DNA of 64,000 bases from Sphaerulina vaccinii (taxonomy: Eukaryota > Ascomycota > Dothideomycetes > Mycosphaerellales > Mycosphaerellaceae), in assembly GCA_022570795.1 (NCBI GenBank), contig JAKUDP010000023.1, forward strand, positions 496,001 through 560,000. The letters are read 5' to 3'. Position numbers and translations under genes: made by a program. Below are positions 52,954 through 62,959 of this stretch, in pieces (within the stretch, counting starts at the first letter, position 1; each line of letters starts with the position of its first letter). The notes below the pieces were generated by a model that did no database searches, was not told the DNA's origin, and saw only the letters and a program-made list of their open reading frames with translations.

Positions 52954-54552
52954 CTATCGTATCTTGTACAAACAAGGCTTGAGTATCTTGGCCTCATCAT
53001 CAGTCGCCACATCCATATCTTCCTCATTCTTCTCCTCGTCCAAGAACTTGGCCTTCTTGTATCTTGGTCTTTCCTTCTTCTCACTCTCTTCCGTCTTATT
53101 CTTGCCCTTCGTAGCAGGAGCACCTTTGACAAACTCCATTTTCACGAACATCTTGTTGCCCAGATCGATCGAGCTCTCTCCTGACTTGAGCACGAAGCCT
53201 CTTCTCCGTAACACTTCGACGAAGGACGAAACATCAGTCTCAGGCTGATTCGCAGTCACAGGAGCATCACCATCGACGACAACAGCCAGTGTTTCTTGCT
53301 CATTCACTTCTTCCTGTTCAGCAGCCTCTTTCGCTTTCTTCTTTGTTAGCGCAGCTTGTTTCCTTTTGCCTCCCACGCTGTGCTCTACCACTTTGCTCGA
53401 TTTCCCGACACGTCCGAAGCGAGATTTGATCTCAGCAATCCACAACTCGCCCTTCCAGTGTAAGATCCTATAAGCTTCCTCGATGAAAGATATCCAGTTC
53501 GTGCCCATCAGTGCAAGACATAAGATTGCGATGTCTGCGCTTCCATCGTCTGCTGGAAGAGAGGAGATGTCCGCTTTCGTGACCAGAGGCGATGGGGAGT
53601 GTAAGTCATAACTCAGAATCTTGAGATTCAGCTTCGTGACATCGCCAGAATCTGTTAGCGTCTGTGCAAGTCTTGCATCTCCACATCCCAAGTCTGCAAT
53701 AATAGCAACACCTTGCGTTCGTGGTAGAGCAGCGACCCTGCCTTCCTTCTCAGCAGCAACACGCTCAGCAACATCTGTATGCTTTATCTTGCCATCCTTC
53801 TTCTGGAAAGCTTTCTTTTGAGAAGGTAATCTTACCGCTCCTCGTGCTCGTATCGTAGCGATGAAGTTGTCGACGGGATTTGAGGGCCAGGTTGTAACTT
53901 GTTGACGGAAACCAGAGTGGTAATCTTCGAACATTTCGGGATTCTGGTCGAACAGATCGAGAGCTTTGGCTGAAGGCTCAGTGTATAATGTTTCATTGAG
54001 GTGGCGGAAACGAGCAGAGATGAGCTTTTGACGCATCTTCGCTTGCATCGGTGTCATTCCAGCTGTCGGCGCAGGTGGTTTGGGAGGTGCTGCTGCTGCC
54101 GCCGCTGATGTCGTTCCGTTTGTCTGGCCTGAAGATGTTACTTCAGTCTTCTCGCCACCATTCAGCTTCTCCTTCTTCCGGTCTCTGCTGCGCTTTTTGG
54201 CCTTCTTCTTCTCAACGCCAGCCTCTGCAGCGATATCTTCTGACTTCTCCACATCCTTGTGGTCTTTCGCACCATTTTCTTCTGATTTCTGCTCCTGCTT
54301 CGCATTTTTCACTTTCTTCGGCGCTTTCCCTTCAATATGCCTCTCCCACTGATCGCCCAACTGCTCATCGACCTTCTTCGCCTTTAGTTCCTCTTGTTCT
54401 TCCCGCTTCCGCTTTCTGGTCTGCTTTTCGGCATTTCCTTCAGTCGCAGCTGCCTCTTTTGCCTCCTTTGCGCTGGCCTTTTTGCCCTTGAAGACCTCTG
54501 TCTGAGGCTTCAGCGCATTTGCGTCCACGTTCCATCCTTTTACAGCGAACAT
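52954..54552 (-). CDS. rrp8: rRNA-processing methyltransferase Rrp8
   Basis: Nucleolar S-adenosylmethionine-dependent enzyme that methylates adenine N1 of the large-subunit rRNA (m1A645 in yeast). Single exon, 532 residues from the ATG at 54552, chosen because FAVKGWNVDANALKPQT is the conserved Rrp8 beginning. A frame extension to 54606 is not conserved. A long Lys/Glu-rich region (residues 30-165) with nucleolar-type basic runs is followed by the Rrp8 domain: MRQKLISARFRHLNETLYT, ALDLFDQNPEMFEDYHSGFR, the SAM-binding IIADLGCGDARLAQ, and CLALMGTNWISFIEEAYRIL. A charged tail follows. Secure call. Confidence 0.95.
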   Translation of the reverse strand: MFAVKGWNVDANALKPQTEVFKGKKASAKEAKEAAATEGNAEKQTRKRKREEQEELKAKKVDEQLGDQWERHIEGKAPKKVKNAKQEQKSEENGAKDHKDVEKSEDIAAEAGVEKKKAKKRSRDRKKEKLNGGEKTEVTSSGQTNGTTSAAAAAAPPKPPAPTAGMTPMQAKMRQKLISARFRHLNETLYTEPSAKALDLFDQNPEMFEDYHSGFRQQVTTWPSNPVDNFIATIRARGAVRLPSQKKAFQKKDGKIKHTDVAERVAAEKEGRVAALPRTQGVAIIADLGCGDARLAQTLTDSGDVTKLNLKILSYDLHSPSPLVTKADISSLPADDGSADIAILCLALMGTNWISFIEEAYRILHWKGELWIAEIKSRFGRVGKSSKVVEHSVGGKRKQAALTKKKAKEAAEQEEVNEQETLAVVVDGDAPVTANQPETDVSSFVEVLRRRGFVLKSGESSIDLGNKMFVKMEFVKGAPATKGKNKTEESEKKERPRYKKAKFLDEEKNEEDMDVATDDEAKILKPCLYKIR

Positions 54553-54761
54553 TGTGAAGTGTGATGTGTTGAAGACAAGAAGTTCGAGAAAGTTTTGGGA
54601 AGTCACGACTTGAGAGTGCCAAGACCCGGAATTGCCTCCGCTCTTTTCATGCCTCCGTCTCTCACTTCCTCTACTCTCCTACACCAACATGACAAGCACA
54701 AGACCATCGGTACATTAAAGGTGAGTGGAAGTGACAGACGAGACATCAGTACAGGAGTCGT

Positions 54762-55887
54762 TCATACTGCAGCTCTATCTCTCAATATCTGATCGAGCTC
54801 CACCACCTCATCCGGTGACATAGACGCCTTCTGGTCTCGATCTGTACCATACGTCTCACTAGACATGCGAGCACTCTGCGATTCCGCTGATCTACTTGAT
54901 GACCTCCTTGGGCGCAGCAGACTTGTCACAGAGAAGGACCGCAGCCCCTCGCCAAGTATGTCAATGAACTTCTTGCAGGGCAGGAGACATGCCACGACGA
55001 ATCCCACGCCCATCTCCATGTACGACCAGAACAAGAGAATCGAGATGACGCCCATATCATCATAGCCGTGAACTCCCAGCAAGGGCGTTTCGGGCTTGGA
55101 AAGATCGTAGTTGTTCACGATGATGCGAATGATCATCTCCGCCATGCCGGCACCGACTGCGAATGCAGCTAACAAGAAAACCACAGAAGCTTGCAGCTTT
55201 TGTTGTCTTTGCATGTTCAAATTGGAGATCTGCTCACATTTTAGTCCTTCACACCTACCAGGTACTCCTCACACCACTCACCATAGCCAAAGGCAGGATC
55301 AAAATAGCCAGATCAATGATGAAGTTGATCGTAGACGACACAACAAACACCTGGAAGGTGTTCACACACTGATATCGCAACTGGTAGATTGTGCCCCAAG
55401 CATAGTCGACATGTTTCCCGCAAGCGAAGAGCTCAGTGAACGAGAAGGCGAGCGTCCAACAGATCGTCAGGATAATGAGTGTCCAGTTTGCAACATCGAA
55501 TGCTGTCCTCTTCGAACGACCTCGGAATATGCGTCGAAAGAAGAAGAGAATTGCTAGCTTGGTGAAGCCGATCGAGAAGTTGTTGACTGGCCAGAAACCA
55601 TATTCCAGCTGTTCAAACTCGATCTGTCGGTGGTGGACACCCTGGAAGACTTCTTCTGTTGGATTCGCTGGAGTGTGTCCTCCTATGAACTCTAGTTGTG
55701 CTCCAACTACGAGAGCTATTCCGGCTCCGATAACCAGTATTGCTGCTGGAATTATGAGTATATCATCGATTGCCGTGCTCCTGGAGTGTTTTCGCCAGAT
55801 GTAGAAGCGTACGCTCAAGGAAGCTATGGCGAGTACTGGAAAGAGTATGCCGATTGCTGTGAGTGAGGCACAGCTGACATAGGTCAT
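54762..55887 (-). CDS. Rhodopsin-domain (Pth11-like class) seven-helix membrane protein
   Basis: Two exons on the minus strand, 55887-55282 and 55229-54762, with a 52-bp intron; 357 residues. Seven hydrophobic segments are visible, from ASLTAIGILFPVLAIASLSV to GVISILLFWSYMEMGVGFVV. The IDDILIIPAAILVIGAGIAL stretch, YGFWPVNNFSIGFTKLAILFF and the conserved YQLRYQC region are typical of the fungal Rhodopsin (PF20684) membrane family, which includes Pth11-like putative receptors. No CFEM domain is present. The C-terminal tail is Ser/Arg-rich, RPRRSSSRSAESQSAR, and probably cytosolic. The ligand is unknown. It borders the UstYa-like gene but need not belong to that group. Confidence 0.88.
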
Positions 55888-56247
55888 CGTTGTTGGATCC
55901 TGGCCATGCAGTGCCAGATGGTCAACGAACGAGCGAACGCAAGGAGCCCAGGGCTATTGAACCAGAAACAGGCTGAACATCGCTGTGCGAAGCCACGTTA
56001 TCAGGACGTCGGTGATCGACGACTTCCCCGCGAGACTGATATGGTAGGTGATCTTCGACCCTATGAAGCTAAACAAGCTGAATCCTTCGAAGCTTAAGAC
56101 CAGACTGGTCAAAGCTTATTTTTAGTGGCTGCATAACATGACGAGAGAAGGATTCGACGCACAGCTTCGGACACAGTGGTGTTGGAATCCTTCGACAAAG
56201 ACATTGGACTCTTGACTTCACATCTGTGGAAGCGATTCCTGACAGAC
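55888..56247. promoter_or_regulatory. Intergenic region between divergent membrane-protein and UstYa-like genes
   Basis: 360 bp between divergent starts, so both promoters lie here. A TTTTTAGTGGCT AT-rich patch occurs near 56119. No specific motif was recognised. Confidence 0.35.
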
Positions 56248-57111
56248 ATGGCGAAGATGGACTACGAGCAGAAACCGTTCCTGGATGGTGATGAGGAGGA
56301 TAGCTCTTCTGGAGCATTCCCTGCCGGTAGGAAGTCGACGACACATCGGAGAGTATGTTTGGGACTACTGGTCTCAATCATTCTGAATATCATCCTGCTA
56401 GCCGCCACCTTCTTCCTGGCTTTGAGAGATAACACGATAGTGAACACAGGTCCATATTGTGAGTACAACATCATCCACCCAGGCCTGGGCAATACTAACA
56501 AGTGACAGCGCCTGCGGAATCTGCCCTCGCATATACTGTGAAGACGATCGATACCCATCCGAAACATAGTCCTTTCGCTGGCAAACCGCGGCCTGAAGTC
56601 GACCAAGCATGGTCCCAGCTCTTACGTGGTGCCATGGTCAAGCTTACCGGAGACGAGATGCTTCGCATGAACAAGACCTCAGTCGCGCTTCGTGATGGAA
56701 GTGGTTACATTGGTTATCTCGAATCTTACCATATGCTTCACTGCGTGAAGAGATTATACCAGTTCCAGTATCGGGAGTATTATCCTAGACTGAAGGAGGA
56801 GCTTACCATTCACCACCTCGGTAAGTGCGAGAACCCGCAACAATGTTGGCTCTCACTAATGTTCGCCACTAGAACATTGCATGGAAGTCCTACGAGAAGG
56901 CATCATGTGTAATGCTGACGTTACTGCAAACACATATATCTGGAATCCGGAAGAACCTACAAAGCTCAAAGGGCAGAACATGCAGCCTCGAAAATGTGTC
57001 GATTGGTCATTGCTGGAGAGATGGACAGATGAAAGGGCAGTTGGTGGTGATCATGAGAAGATGGTTCAGTTCGATGAACCTGGTAGTATCGGTCCAGCTG
57101 AGTTGTTATAA
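56248..57111 (+). CDS. UstYa-like (DUF3328) protein, candidate peptide-modifying oxidase
   Basis: Three exons: 56248-56458, 56509-56820 and 56873-57111; introns of 50 and 52 bp; 253 residues. An N-terminal cytosolic part is followed by one membrane helix (about residues 36-59, CLGLLVSIILNIILLAATFF) and a luminal domain. Both diagnostic HxxHC motifs are present: HMLHC at 145-149 and HLEHC at 173-177, the second created by splicing. Family members UstYa/UstYb oxidatively cyclise Kex2-released core peptides (ustiloxin, asperipin, phomopsin) or act in cyclochlorotine and other peptide pathways. Its stop is 7 bp from the convergent FAD monooxygenase gene, and a repeat precursor gene lies 1.7 kb away, which supports a peptide pathway. 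Confidence 0.9.
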
Positions 57112-57118
57112 CACATTA

Positions 57119-58437
57119 CTACCTTCCTAGTCTAGCTTCCAACAACTTCACAGCCTGATCTCTATGTTCAGTAAGATCAAAATGCCTGATAAAATCCCAT
57201 CTTGACGACAGATGTTCCTTCATCTGTTTCGAATCATGTAAATCAAAATCTACTTTCGTCCCGGTCCCTATCAATCCAGTGCCATGGCTTGCTTCAACTA
57301 CTCGGAGTGTTCGTGGTCTTCGAACTTCGTCGTAGACTTCGAGAGCGAGTCGAGCTTCTACAGGACTGGTTACGCCGCCTAGGAGAGTAGAGAGGATCAG
57401 AGAGTCTTCAATGGACATCCCAACACCTGAGGACATCCACGGTGTTGTAGCATGTGCTGCATCACCGATTATGGCTACAGAGCCTTTGTGATATGTGTGG
57501 GCTGGAAGGTGCTCCCAGAGGTACATTGCTGTCAAAGTGGGTTTATCACATAGGAGCTGGTCTCACGGTCAGTGCATATATCTGCTGCTTGCATATGATG
57601 AAAACGAACCTCATATACCCCTTGACGTATCGGCTCCGGCCAATCTCGATAAATCTCCCTCACCTCCTCATTACTGATCTCCTTTTTCCACTGCCCTTCT
57701 TCAGGTTCACACTTGACACAAATCAAACACTGTACTAAACTCCCTTTACTCACGCAATTGTGCATCCACCAAGCACCTTCACCCGAGAATTGATACTCAA
57801 CAGGATAGTCCAAGTCTACAAACTCTTTCCCTAGCACTTTGACAGCTTCATCATACGGCTTAAGTGCTTGCGCGAACCACCACCCAGCAGCTAATGGACT
57901 CGCTGCGGGATCAGCTTCACCGAGCACATACTTCCTCACACGACTGCGAATTCCATCAGCGCCAATGAGGATATCACAATCATGTGTGCTTCCATCACTA
58001 AAAGCCAACGTCACACCCTCCTTGGTTTCCTCAATATCAACAAGTTGCTTACTAGCATGCATCCTCTCCTCCGGCACATTCCTCAACAACTCCCTCAAGA
58101 AATCCGCTCGATGCACAATATTCGTAATAGGCTGATCCGTCGCATCCAATCGATCAAACTCCTTGCCCGAATCTGATCCTCGAGCCATATGATAGCGGAT
58201 TCCAAGTAAAGGTACTGCTCCGGCATCTGAGAGGCATTGTACTGCTGAGGGTCCAATCAATTGGAGAGCTCGGTGGGCGTTTTGTGTTACTCCGATTGCG
58301 GCTCCGGCTTCTTTGAATGCTGGGGCGGATTCGAAGATGTGGACATCGAGGTTTTGATGAGGGAAAAGGGCGTGGATTAGACATGCTCCAGCTAGACCTC
58401 CGCCTGATATTGCGATTCGGATTGGTTTCTGTGACAT
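57119..58437 (-). CDS. FAD-dependent monooxygenase (salicylate-hydroxylase-like)
   Basis: Two exons on the minus strand, 58437-57610 and 57556-57119, with a 53-bp intron; 421 residues. The FAD motifs are complete: IAISGGGLAGACL (dinucleotide fold), LIGADGIRSRVRKYVLGE (DG motif), and VAIIGDAAHATTPWMSSGVGMSIED (GD motif). The class A flavin monooxygenases usually hydroxylate or epoxidise small aromatic or peptide-derived substrates with NAD(P)H. Ustiloxin-type clusters also contain flavin monooxygenases (UstF1/UstF2), so a tailoring role on the adjacent peptide is an attractive inference. There is no membrane segment. Confidence 0.92.
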
Positions 58438-58852
58438 GTTGTGGTGTGGTAGAATGGTCAGAGTATCACTTGAACCATCAAGCCGCCTCGCCCAACTTCA
58501 ACTCGCTCATCAGACACCATCAGTCATCCAATGCACGTGAATTTGACATCTGGTTTGATATGCTCGACGCCGTTGTTGAAGGACGCAATGGTAGTTCTGA
58601 CTGACGTGATGATCTGCAGGATCCGCAGGTCGAAGGATGTATAGAGTTCAGGGCTCACAGCCAATCCTTTGCCACTTTGCCGAGTGCCGGTTCCTTCATT
58701 GCCAGCATTGCTTGTGGTCGCTAGCACAATACCAGAGCAGCTCAGATAGAGGTCGAACGTGAGCGTAGTGATCATGACAGGAGGACGACATGCGAACAGT
58801 ATGTCTAGAAAGTGTCGTTGGCTTGAATGCGTGTATTATACAGTTTTCGGCG
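58438..58852. other. Intergenic, no gene confirmed
   Basis: About 415 bp between the FAD monooxygenase start and the 3' end of the precursor gene, both on the minus strand. An 83-codon minus frame (58775-58524) lacks any family signature and was not accepted. The monooxygenase promoter must lie here. Confidence 0.35.
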
Positions 58853-59226
58853 TCAGAATCCCTCATCTGGATCAAACTCAGTAGACCCATCTCTTCTCAC
58901 TTTGAAGGCTTCATCTGGGTCAAATTCTGTAGAGCCATCTCTTGTCACCCCTCCTGTGAAAGCTCTCCTTCTGTGCTTGAAGCCTTCATCTGGGTCGAAT
59001 TCGGTGCTTCCGTCACGTCTGCGCTTGAAGCCTTCGTCAGGGTCGAACTCCGTGCTGCCATCTCTTCGACCAATGTTTTGGGATGTCGAGGCTTGAAGTG
59101 CTGTCACTTGTTAGTCCTCCTTCAGCTTCGAAGTCACTAATTGTTCCATATACCTGCTGTATCAGAAGAAAGTGGAGCTGCGGCAGCCAGGGCTGCGACA
59201 GTAGCCACAAGCAGGGTCAATCTCAT
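58853..59226 (-). CDS. Secreted Kex2-type repeat precursor peptide (candidate fungal RiPP precursor)
   Basis: Two exons on the minus strand, 59226-59154 and 59100-58853, with a 53-bp intron (GTATAT...CTAAC...GACAG); 106 residues. A signal peptide (MRLTLLVATVAALAAAAP) and short leader precede four copies of DGSTEFDPDEGF (starts at residues 38, 54, 79 and 95; the third has DEAF). Spacers are RR, KRRR, KHRRR-AFTGGVTR and KVRR, so dibasic Kex2 sites flank nearly every copy, and the last copy ends at the stop codon. Leader, repeated core and Kex2 sites define KEP/RiPP precursors such as UstA or GigA. A UstYa-like gene and a flavin monooxygenase gene are adjacent. Codons differ between copies while residues are kept. 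The mature product and its activity are unknown. Confidence 0.85.
58855..59117 (-). repeat. Four tandem core repeats encoded in the precursor gene
   Basis: Copies of GAYGGN-AGC/TCT-ACN-GAR-TTY-GAY-CCN-GAY-GAR sequence, at spacings of 48, 75 and 48 bp. The four DNA copies differ at many third codon positions (Ser is AGC twice and TCT twice), so they are not recent duplicates. Confidence 0.8.
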
Positions 59227-59878
59227 TGTGCTGTTCGATGTGGAGCTTGTAATGATACTGAGTGCTTGATGTGCGTTGAATGGTCTTGTGCTGGAGAGGA
59301 TCTCGAAGAATTGGTGAAGTGTGGCAGAAGTGTATGGTCTTGTGAAATCGTTTTAGACGCTGTACGAGGCTGACCAGCACTTGAAATAGAGGCCCTGATA
59401 TAGCTGAGATGCGTAAGTGGTCGCCGGCGTGAACTTTCCTGCCAAAGTGAGTGATGATCTGGCATCGAGCTGAGAGCTCAATCAATCGTACACGCCAGCA
59501 GGCATATCGCCAGCCACAAGTGGCTTGTGAAGCTCATTCTCTTCTTTTTCTGGTATACCGTGATGCTCAAGCTTGGTCACTTCAGCTCGGAAACATCACA
59601 AACACTGTAGAGTGTGTTGAACAGTCGGAGGAGAAGGTCAAAAGGTTTGAGACGTGTCGATTCAGATCTTGGCGCCAAGGCCGGCAGGCATTGTCTCGAC
59701 ACCAATTCCATCTCCTCCTTGTCTTCTACATCGACATGGCATATCTCGCGCTCATCAAGGGAAGATAGTGTGGGCCTGAATTGAATTAAAGTGTCAGAAG
59801 CCATCGACTGAGAGCCTCTCCAGGACCATCTAGATACCACGAATCCAATGACGAATTCGCCGCCCAACTCAGAGAGCT
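59227..59878. promoter_or_regulatory. Intergenic region between divergent precursor and GH2 genes
   Basis: About 650 bp with the promoters of the precursor peptide gene (-) and the GH2 gene (+). Competing frames here have no signature. Confidence 0.4.
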
Positions 59879-62072
59879 ATGCGGAAGAGCCTGTCGAAGC
59901 TTGTAAAAGAAGTCAAGACTATCAATCCCAAGACTGTCAACAGTCAGCCTACTGTTCCTTCAGGTATGGCCACCATGCCGACCGATTACCCTCGGCCAGA
60001 CTTTGTCCGCTCAGCTCTTCACTGGGAAAGTCTTAACGGGCCGTGGGACTTCCTCTTCGACGATCTCGATGAAGGGGAGCAGGTCAAGTCCTTCCACCTT
60101 CATGGACTGCCCTCCCATTCTTCTGCAGATGGGAAGCCGAACGCAAAGCGAACAATCCAAGTTCCTTTCGTGTTCCAGTCTCCTGCCTCGGGGATCCATG
60201 AGAAGGGCGTCCATCAGGTACTGTGGTATGAACGCAAGATCGAGGACTTACGAAGTATTGAAGAAAAGTCCAATGGTTTCAGACTTCTGCTTCGCTTCGG
60301 TGCTGTGGACTATCATGCGAAAGTATGGCTCGATGGAAGGTATGTAGGCGAGCACAGCGGAGGCCATGTACCTTTCGATTTAGATCTCACGGAAGCGTCA
60401 GCATCGTCTACTGCGGTCTCGAGTAGGCTGACGATTCGAGTGTTTGATTCGGCTTATGGTATGTTCGCTGACCCATGTTATCGTTCATGGCGTTCGGCTT
60501 TGCGCCGTCTGACCTGCGTCGACGCGTGGAGGGCCGGATGTAACAATCTCTAGAACGCGGCACTGATCTTCTACAGATCTCACACAGCCAAGAGGAAAGC
60601 AATACTGGGGACCAAAACCTGAAAGCATCTTCTATACCCCTTCAAGTGGTATCTGGCAATCAGTCTGGCTCGAGAGCGTGCCCCCGGCACGTATTCTGGA
60701 CGGCAGTCACGGAACGATCTTAAACTCAACAAAGGTCGAACACGGAACACTTGATGCACGAATCTGCACATCCGGCAGACGAGTCGGACAGCGTCTCACC
60801 ATCGAGGTAGAAAGCAGTATCGGAGGTGTGAATGTCGGGCAAGATCGTAAAGAACTCCCACGAGATGAAGACTTCGTCCGCTTAGAAACCATCAATATGC
60901 GACTTCGTGGTATTCACTTCGAACTACTACCTGCTGAGTTTACTCGAGCTGCGCCGCTTTCAGATCAACGTTGTTGGCGTGACGGCGTAGCACTTTGGTC
61001 GCCTCACTGTCCTTTCCTTTACGACATTACGATCCGCCTTCTTGACCAACGTGGCCAGTTCATCGATGAAGTCCGCACAACGACGGGCATGCGTTCAATC
61101 AACTGGCTGAACGGTGACGGCACGTTCAGACTTAATGGCAAACCCCTCTTCCAAGCCCTCACACTAAATCAAGGCTACTGGCCTGAGACCCTGATGACAC
61201 CTCCCTCTTCCCAAGCACTGAAGAGGGACATCGAACTAAGCAAAGCTATGGGCTTCAACGGCTGTCGTAAACATCAAAAGGTTGAAGACCCAGTCTTCTT
61301 CTACTGGGCTGATCGTCTTGGCTTCCTGGTATGGGGTGAAATGGCCAGTTGCTACAACTTCAGTATCTCCATGATGGAGCGATTCGATCAAGAATGGGTG
61401 GCTATGGTGTCGAGAGACATGAATCATCCTTCTCTCGTGACGTGGACGCCCGTAAATGAGAGCTGGGGTTACACTGATCTAGGAGGCAATGCTCGACAGC
61501 GCGACCATATCCGAAGTCTCTACTATCAGACCAAAGCTCTAGATCCTACGCGGCCGATCAACGACAATTGTGGATGGGAACACGTGAAGACGGACATCTC
61601 AAGCTTTCACGACTATGCTGATGCGAATGGTATGCGAGACCGCTGCGTCAGCTTGCGAGAGATCATCGGAAGAGGAAGGAATATGTTTCTCGGACCTATC
61701 TACTCCTCCCGCGACCATCATATCATCGATCCTGGCTCCGTCCACGAATCCGGCGCATCTGTCATGTGTACCGAATTCGGAGGCATCAACATCGCACCTT
61801 CATCTGAACATGATGAAGGACGGAAGTCGAATTGGGGCTATACTACTGCTTCTGATGCTAAGGATCTGCTCAAGCGCATCGATGAGATGGTCATGGCCAC
61901 TGTGGGAGAAGGACATGTTTGCGGGATTGTCTGGACGCAGTTTACGGACATCGAACAAGAACAAAATGGACTCTATACATACGATCGGAGGGAGAAATTG
62001 CCTGCTGCGGAGATGAAGAAGGTGATTGAGAAGGCTGAGAGGAGGTATTTTGAGAAGTTGGGAGGCGCTTAA
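59879..62072 (+). CDS. Glycoside hydrolase family 2 enzyme
   Basis: Two exons, 59879-60458 and 60577-62072, with a 118-bp intron that restores DSAYDLTQPRGKQYWG; 691 residues. Order: sugar-binding jelly roll (LNGPWDFLFDD, VPFVFQSPASGI, LLRFGAVDYHAKVWLDGRYV, GGHVPFDLDLT), immunoglobulin-like domain, and TIM barrel. The acid/base Glu sits in TWTPVNESWGY and the nucleophile Glu in VMCTEFGGI. GH2 includes beta-galactosidases, beta-glucuronidases and mannosidases; I cannot fix the specificity. No signal peptide is evident at the chosen start, so it is probably intracellular. An alternative start is the ATG at about 59966. Confidence 0.9.
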
Positions 62073-62303
62073 GTCTGGGTTTGGTGCACTATGGGAGCCC
62101 GGGAGCGTCTCGAAGCATTTCGGTCCACGTGGCACATAGGGAAGTATATGTCCTCACTTAAAATCTCCTCATTGACTCACTCTCACTGTACTTAAGAAGA
62201 GGTGTTCTAGCACTTCTCCTTTCTCTCACCACTCACATACCGACCGAGCACATCGATTCGATATCATTACAACAAACACAACACAACGACACATCAGAGA
62301 AGC
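62073..62303. promoter_or_regulatory. Short intergenic region with leader of the next gene
   Basis: CTTCTCCTTTCTCTCACC (near 62214) and CAACAAACACAACACAACG (62270-62288) form a pyrimidine-rich tract followed by a CA-rich leader, a common fungal promoter and 5' UTR composition. Confidence 0.4.
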
Positions 62304-62837
62304 ATGTCACTACCATACAACATGTCTACCTCTTATCAAGCCACAGTCTTTCCTGACGAAGCCGAGTCCTGCAGGACCTTTCAAGACTATAAGAAAGCCA
62401 ACAAGAAAGTGGACGATTGGCTCATTGAACAAGCTGGCCAGATCAAGCACAATGTAGTCCCACACCCGATATACGGTGGAATCAGGCCAAAGGACCTGGT
62501 ACCAACTGCCAAAGCTATCAAAGCTCACAACATCGACGCTCCAGCGGACATCATTGACTGTGCCATCAAGGCGATACGTGGACGGTATGACGCCTTCTAC
62601 AGGGCTAACAGAGAAGGAGGAGGAGGACCCGATATTGGCCATAACTACTATCTGGACCAGTTCGAGAAAGCATATGCTATATTGACGGAGAAGAAGCATG
62701 CTTCCACTCCCGTGGTATTAACCATGCCACTCAACGCCGCCGCCCCTCCGTTTCGGCCCTCATTCATCATTTCGGAGAACTGCAGACCGGTGGCTTCTCT
62801 CGCCTACACCGTCTACGCCACCTTCCCGGCCGCTTGA
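62304..62837 (+). CDS. DUF6604-like N-terminal domain protein
   Basis: Single-exon, 177-residue protein and the fourth recognisable family member in the window, 10 kb from the others. Shared pattern: KKVDDWLIEQAGQIKH, IRPKDLVPTAKAIKA, DIIDCAIKAIRGRYDA, DIGHNYYLDQFEKAYAIL, then ASTPVVL. The intact frame ends soon after with a different tail (PFRPSFIISENCRPVAS). It lacks the long C-terminal region of the gene at 47034-50080. Function unknown. Confidence 0.65.
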   Translation: MSLPYNMSTSYQATVFPDEAESCRTFQDYKKANKKVDDWLIEQAGQIKHNVVPHPIYGGIRPKDLVPTAKAIKAHNIDAPADIIDCAIKAIRGRYDAFYRANREGGGGPDIGHNYYLDQFEKAYAILTEKKHASTPVVLTMPLNAAAPPFRPSFIISENCRPVASLAYTVYATFPAA

Positions 62838-62959
62838 ACCCTCTGCCCGTCTCCTGGACGGCCTGGAGATAGTAAGTGTTATAACACTCACTATCTCTGG
62901 GGCCTCGGCTCTTCGTCCGAAGAGTCGAGGTTGCCACTAGTCGATGGGCTCCCTTAGCT

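Noticed and set aside
54051..54491. Plus-strand frames within the rrp8 region
   Set aside because: Antisense of the Lys/Glu-rich part of rrp8; Ser/Phe/Leu-rich shadow.
58524..58775. 83-codon minus-strand frame between the precursor and the monooxygenase gene
   Set aside because: No signal peptide, repeat or family resemblance. It could be real, but nothing in the sequence supports it.
54762..62072. Treating the whole 54.8-62.1 kb block as one secondary-metabolite cluster
   Set aside because: Only the UstYa-like, monooxygenase and precursor genes have a functional link. The rhodopsin-domain and GH2 genes are adjacent, but nothing in sequence ties them to the pathway.
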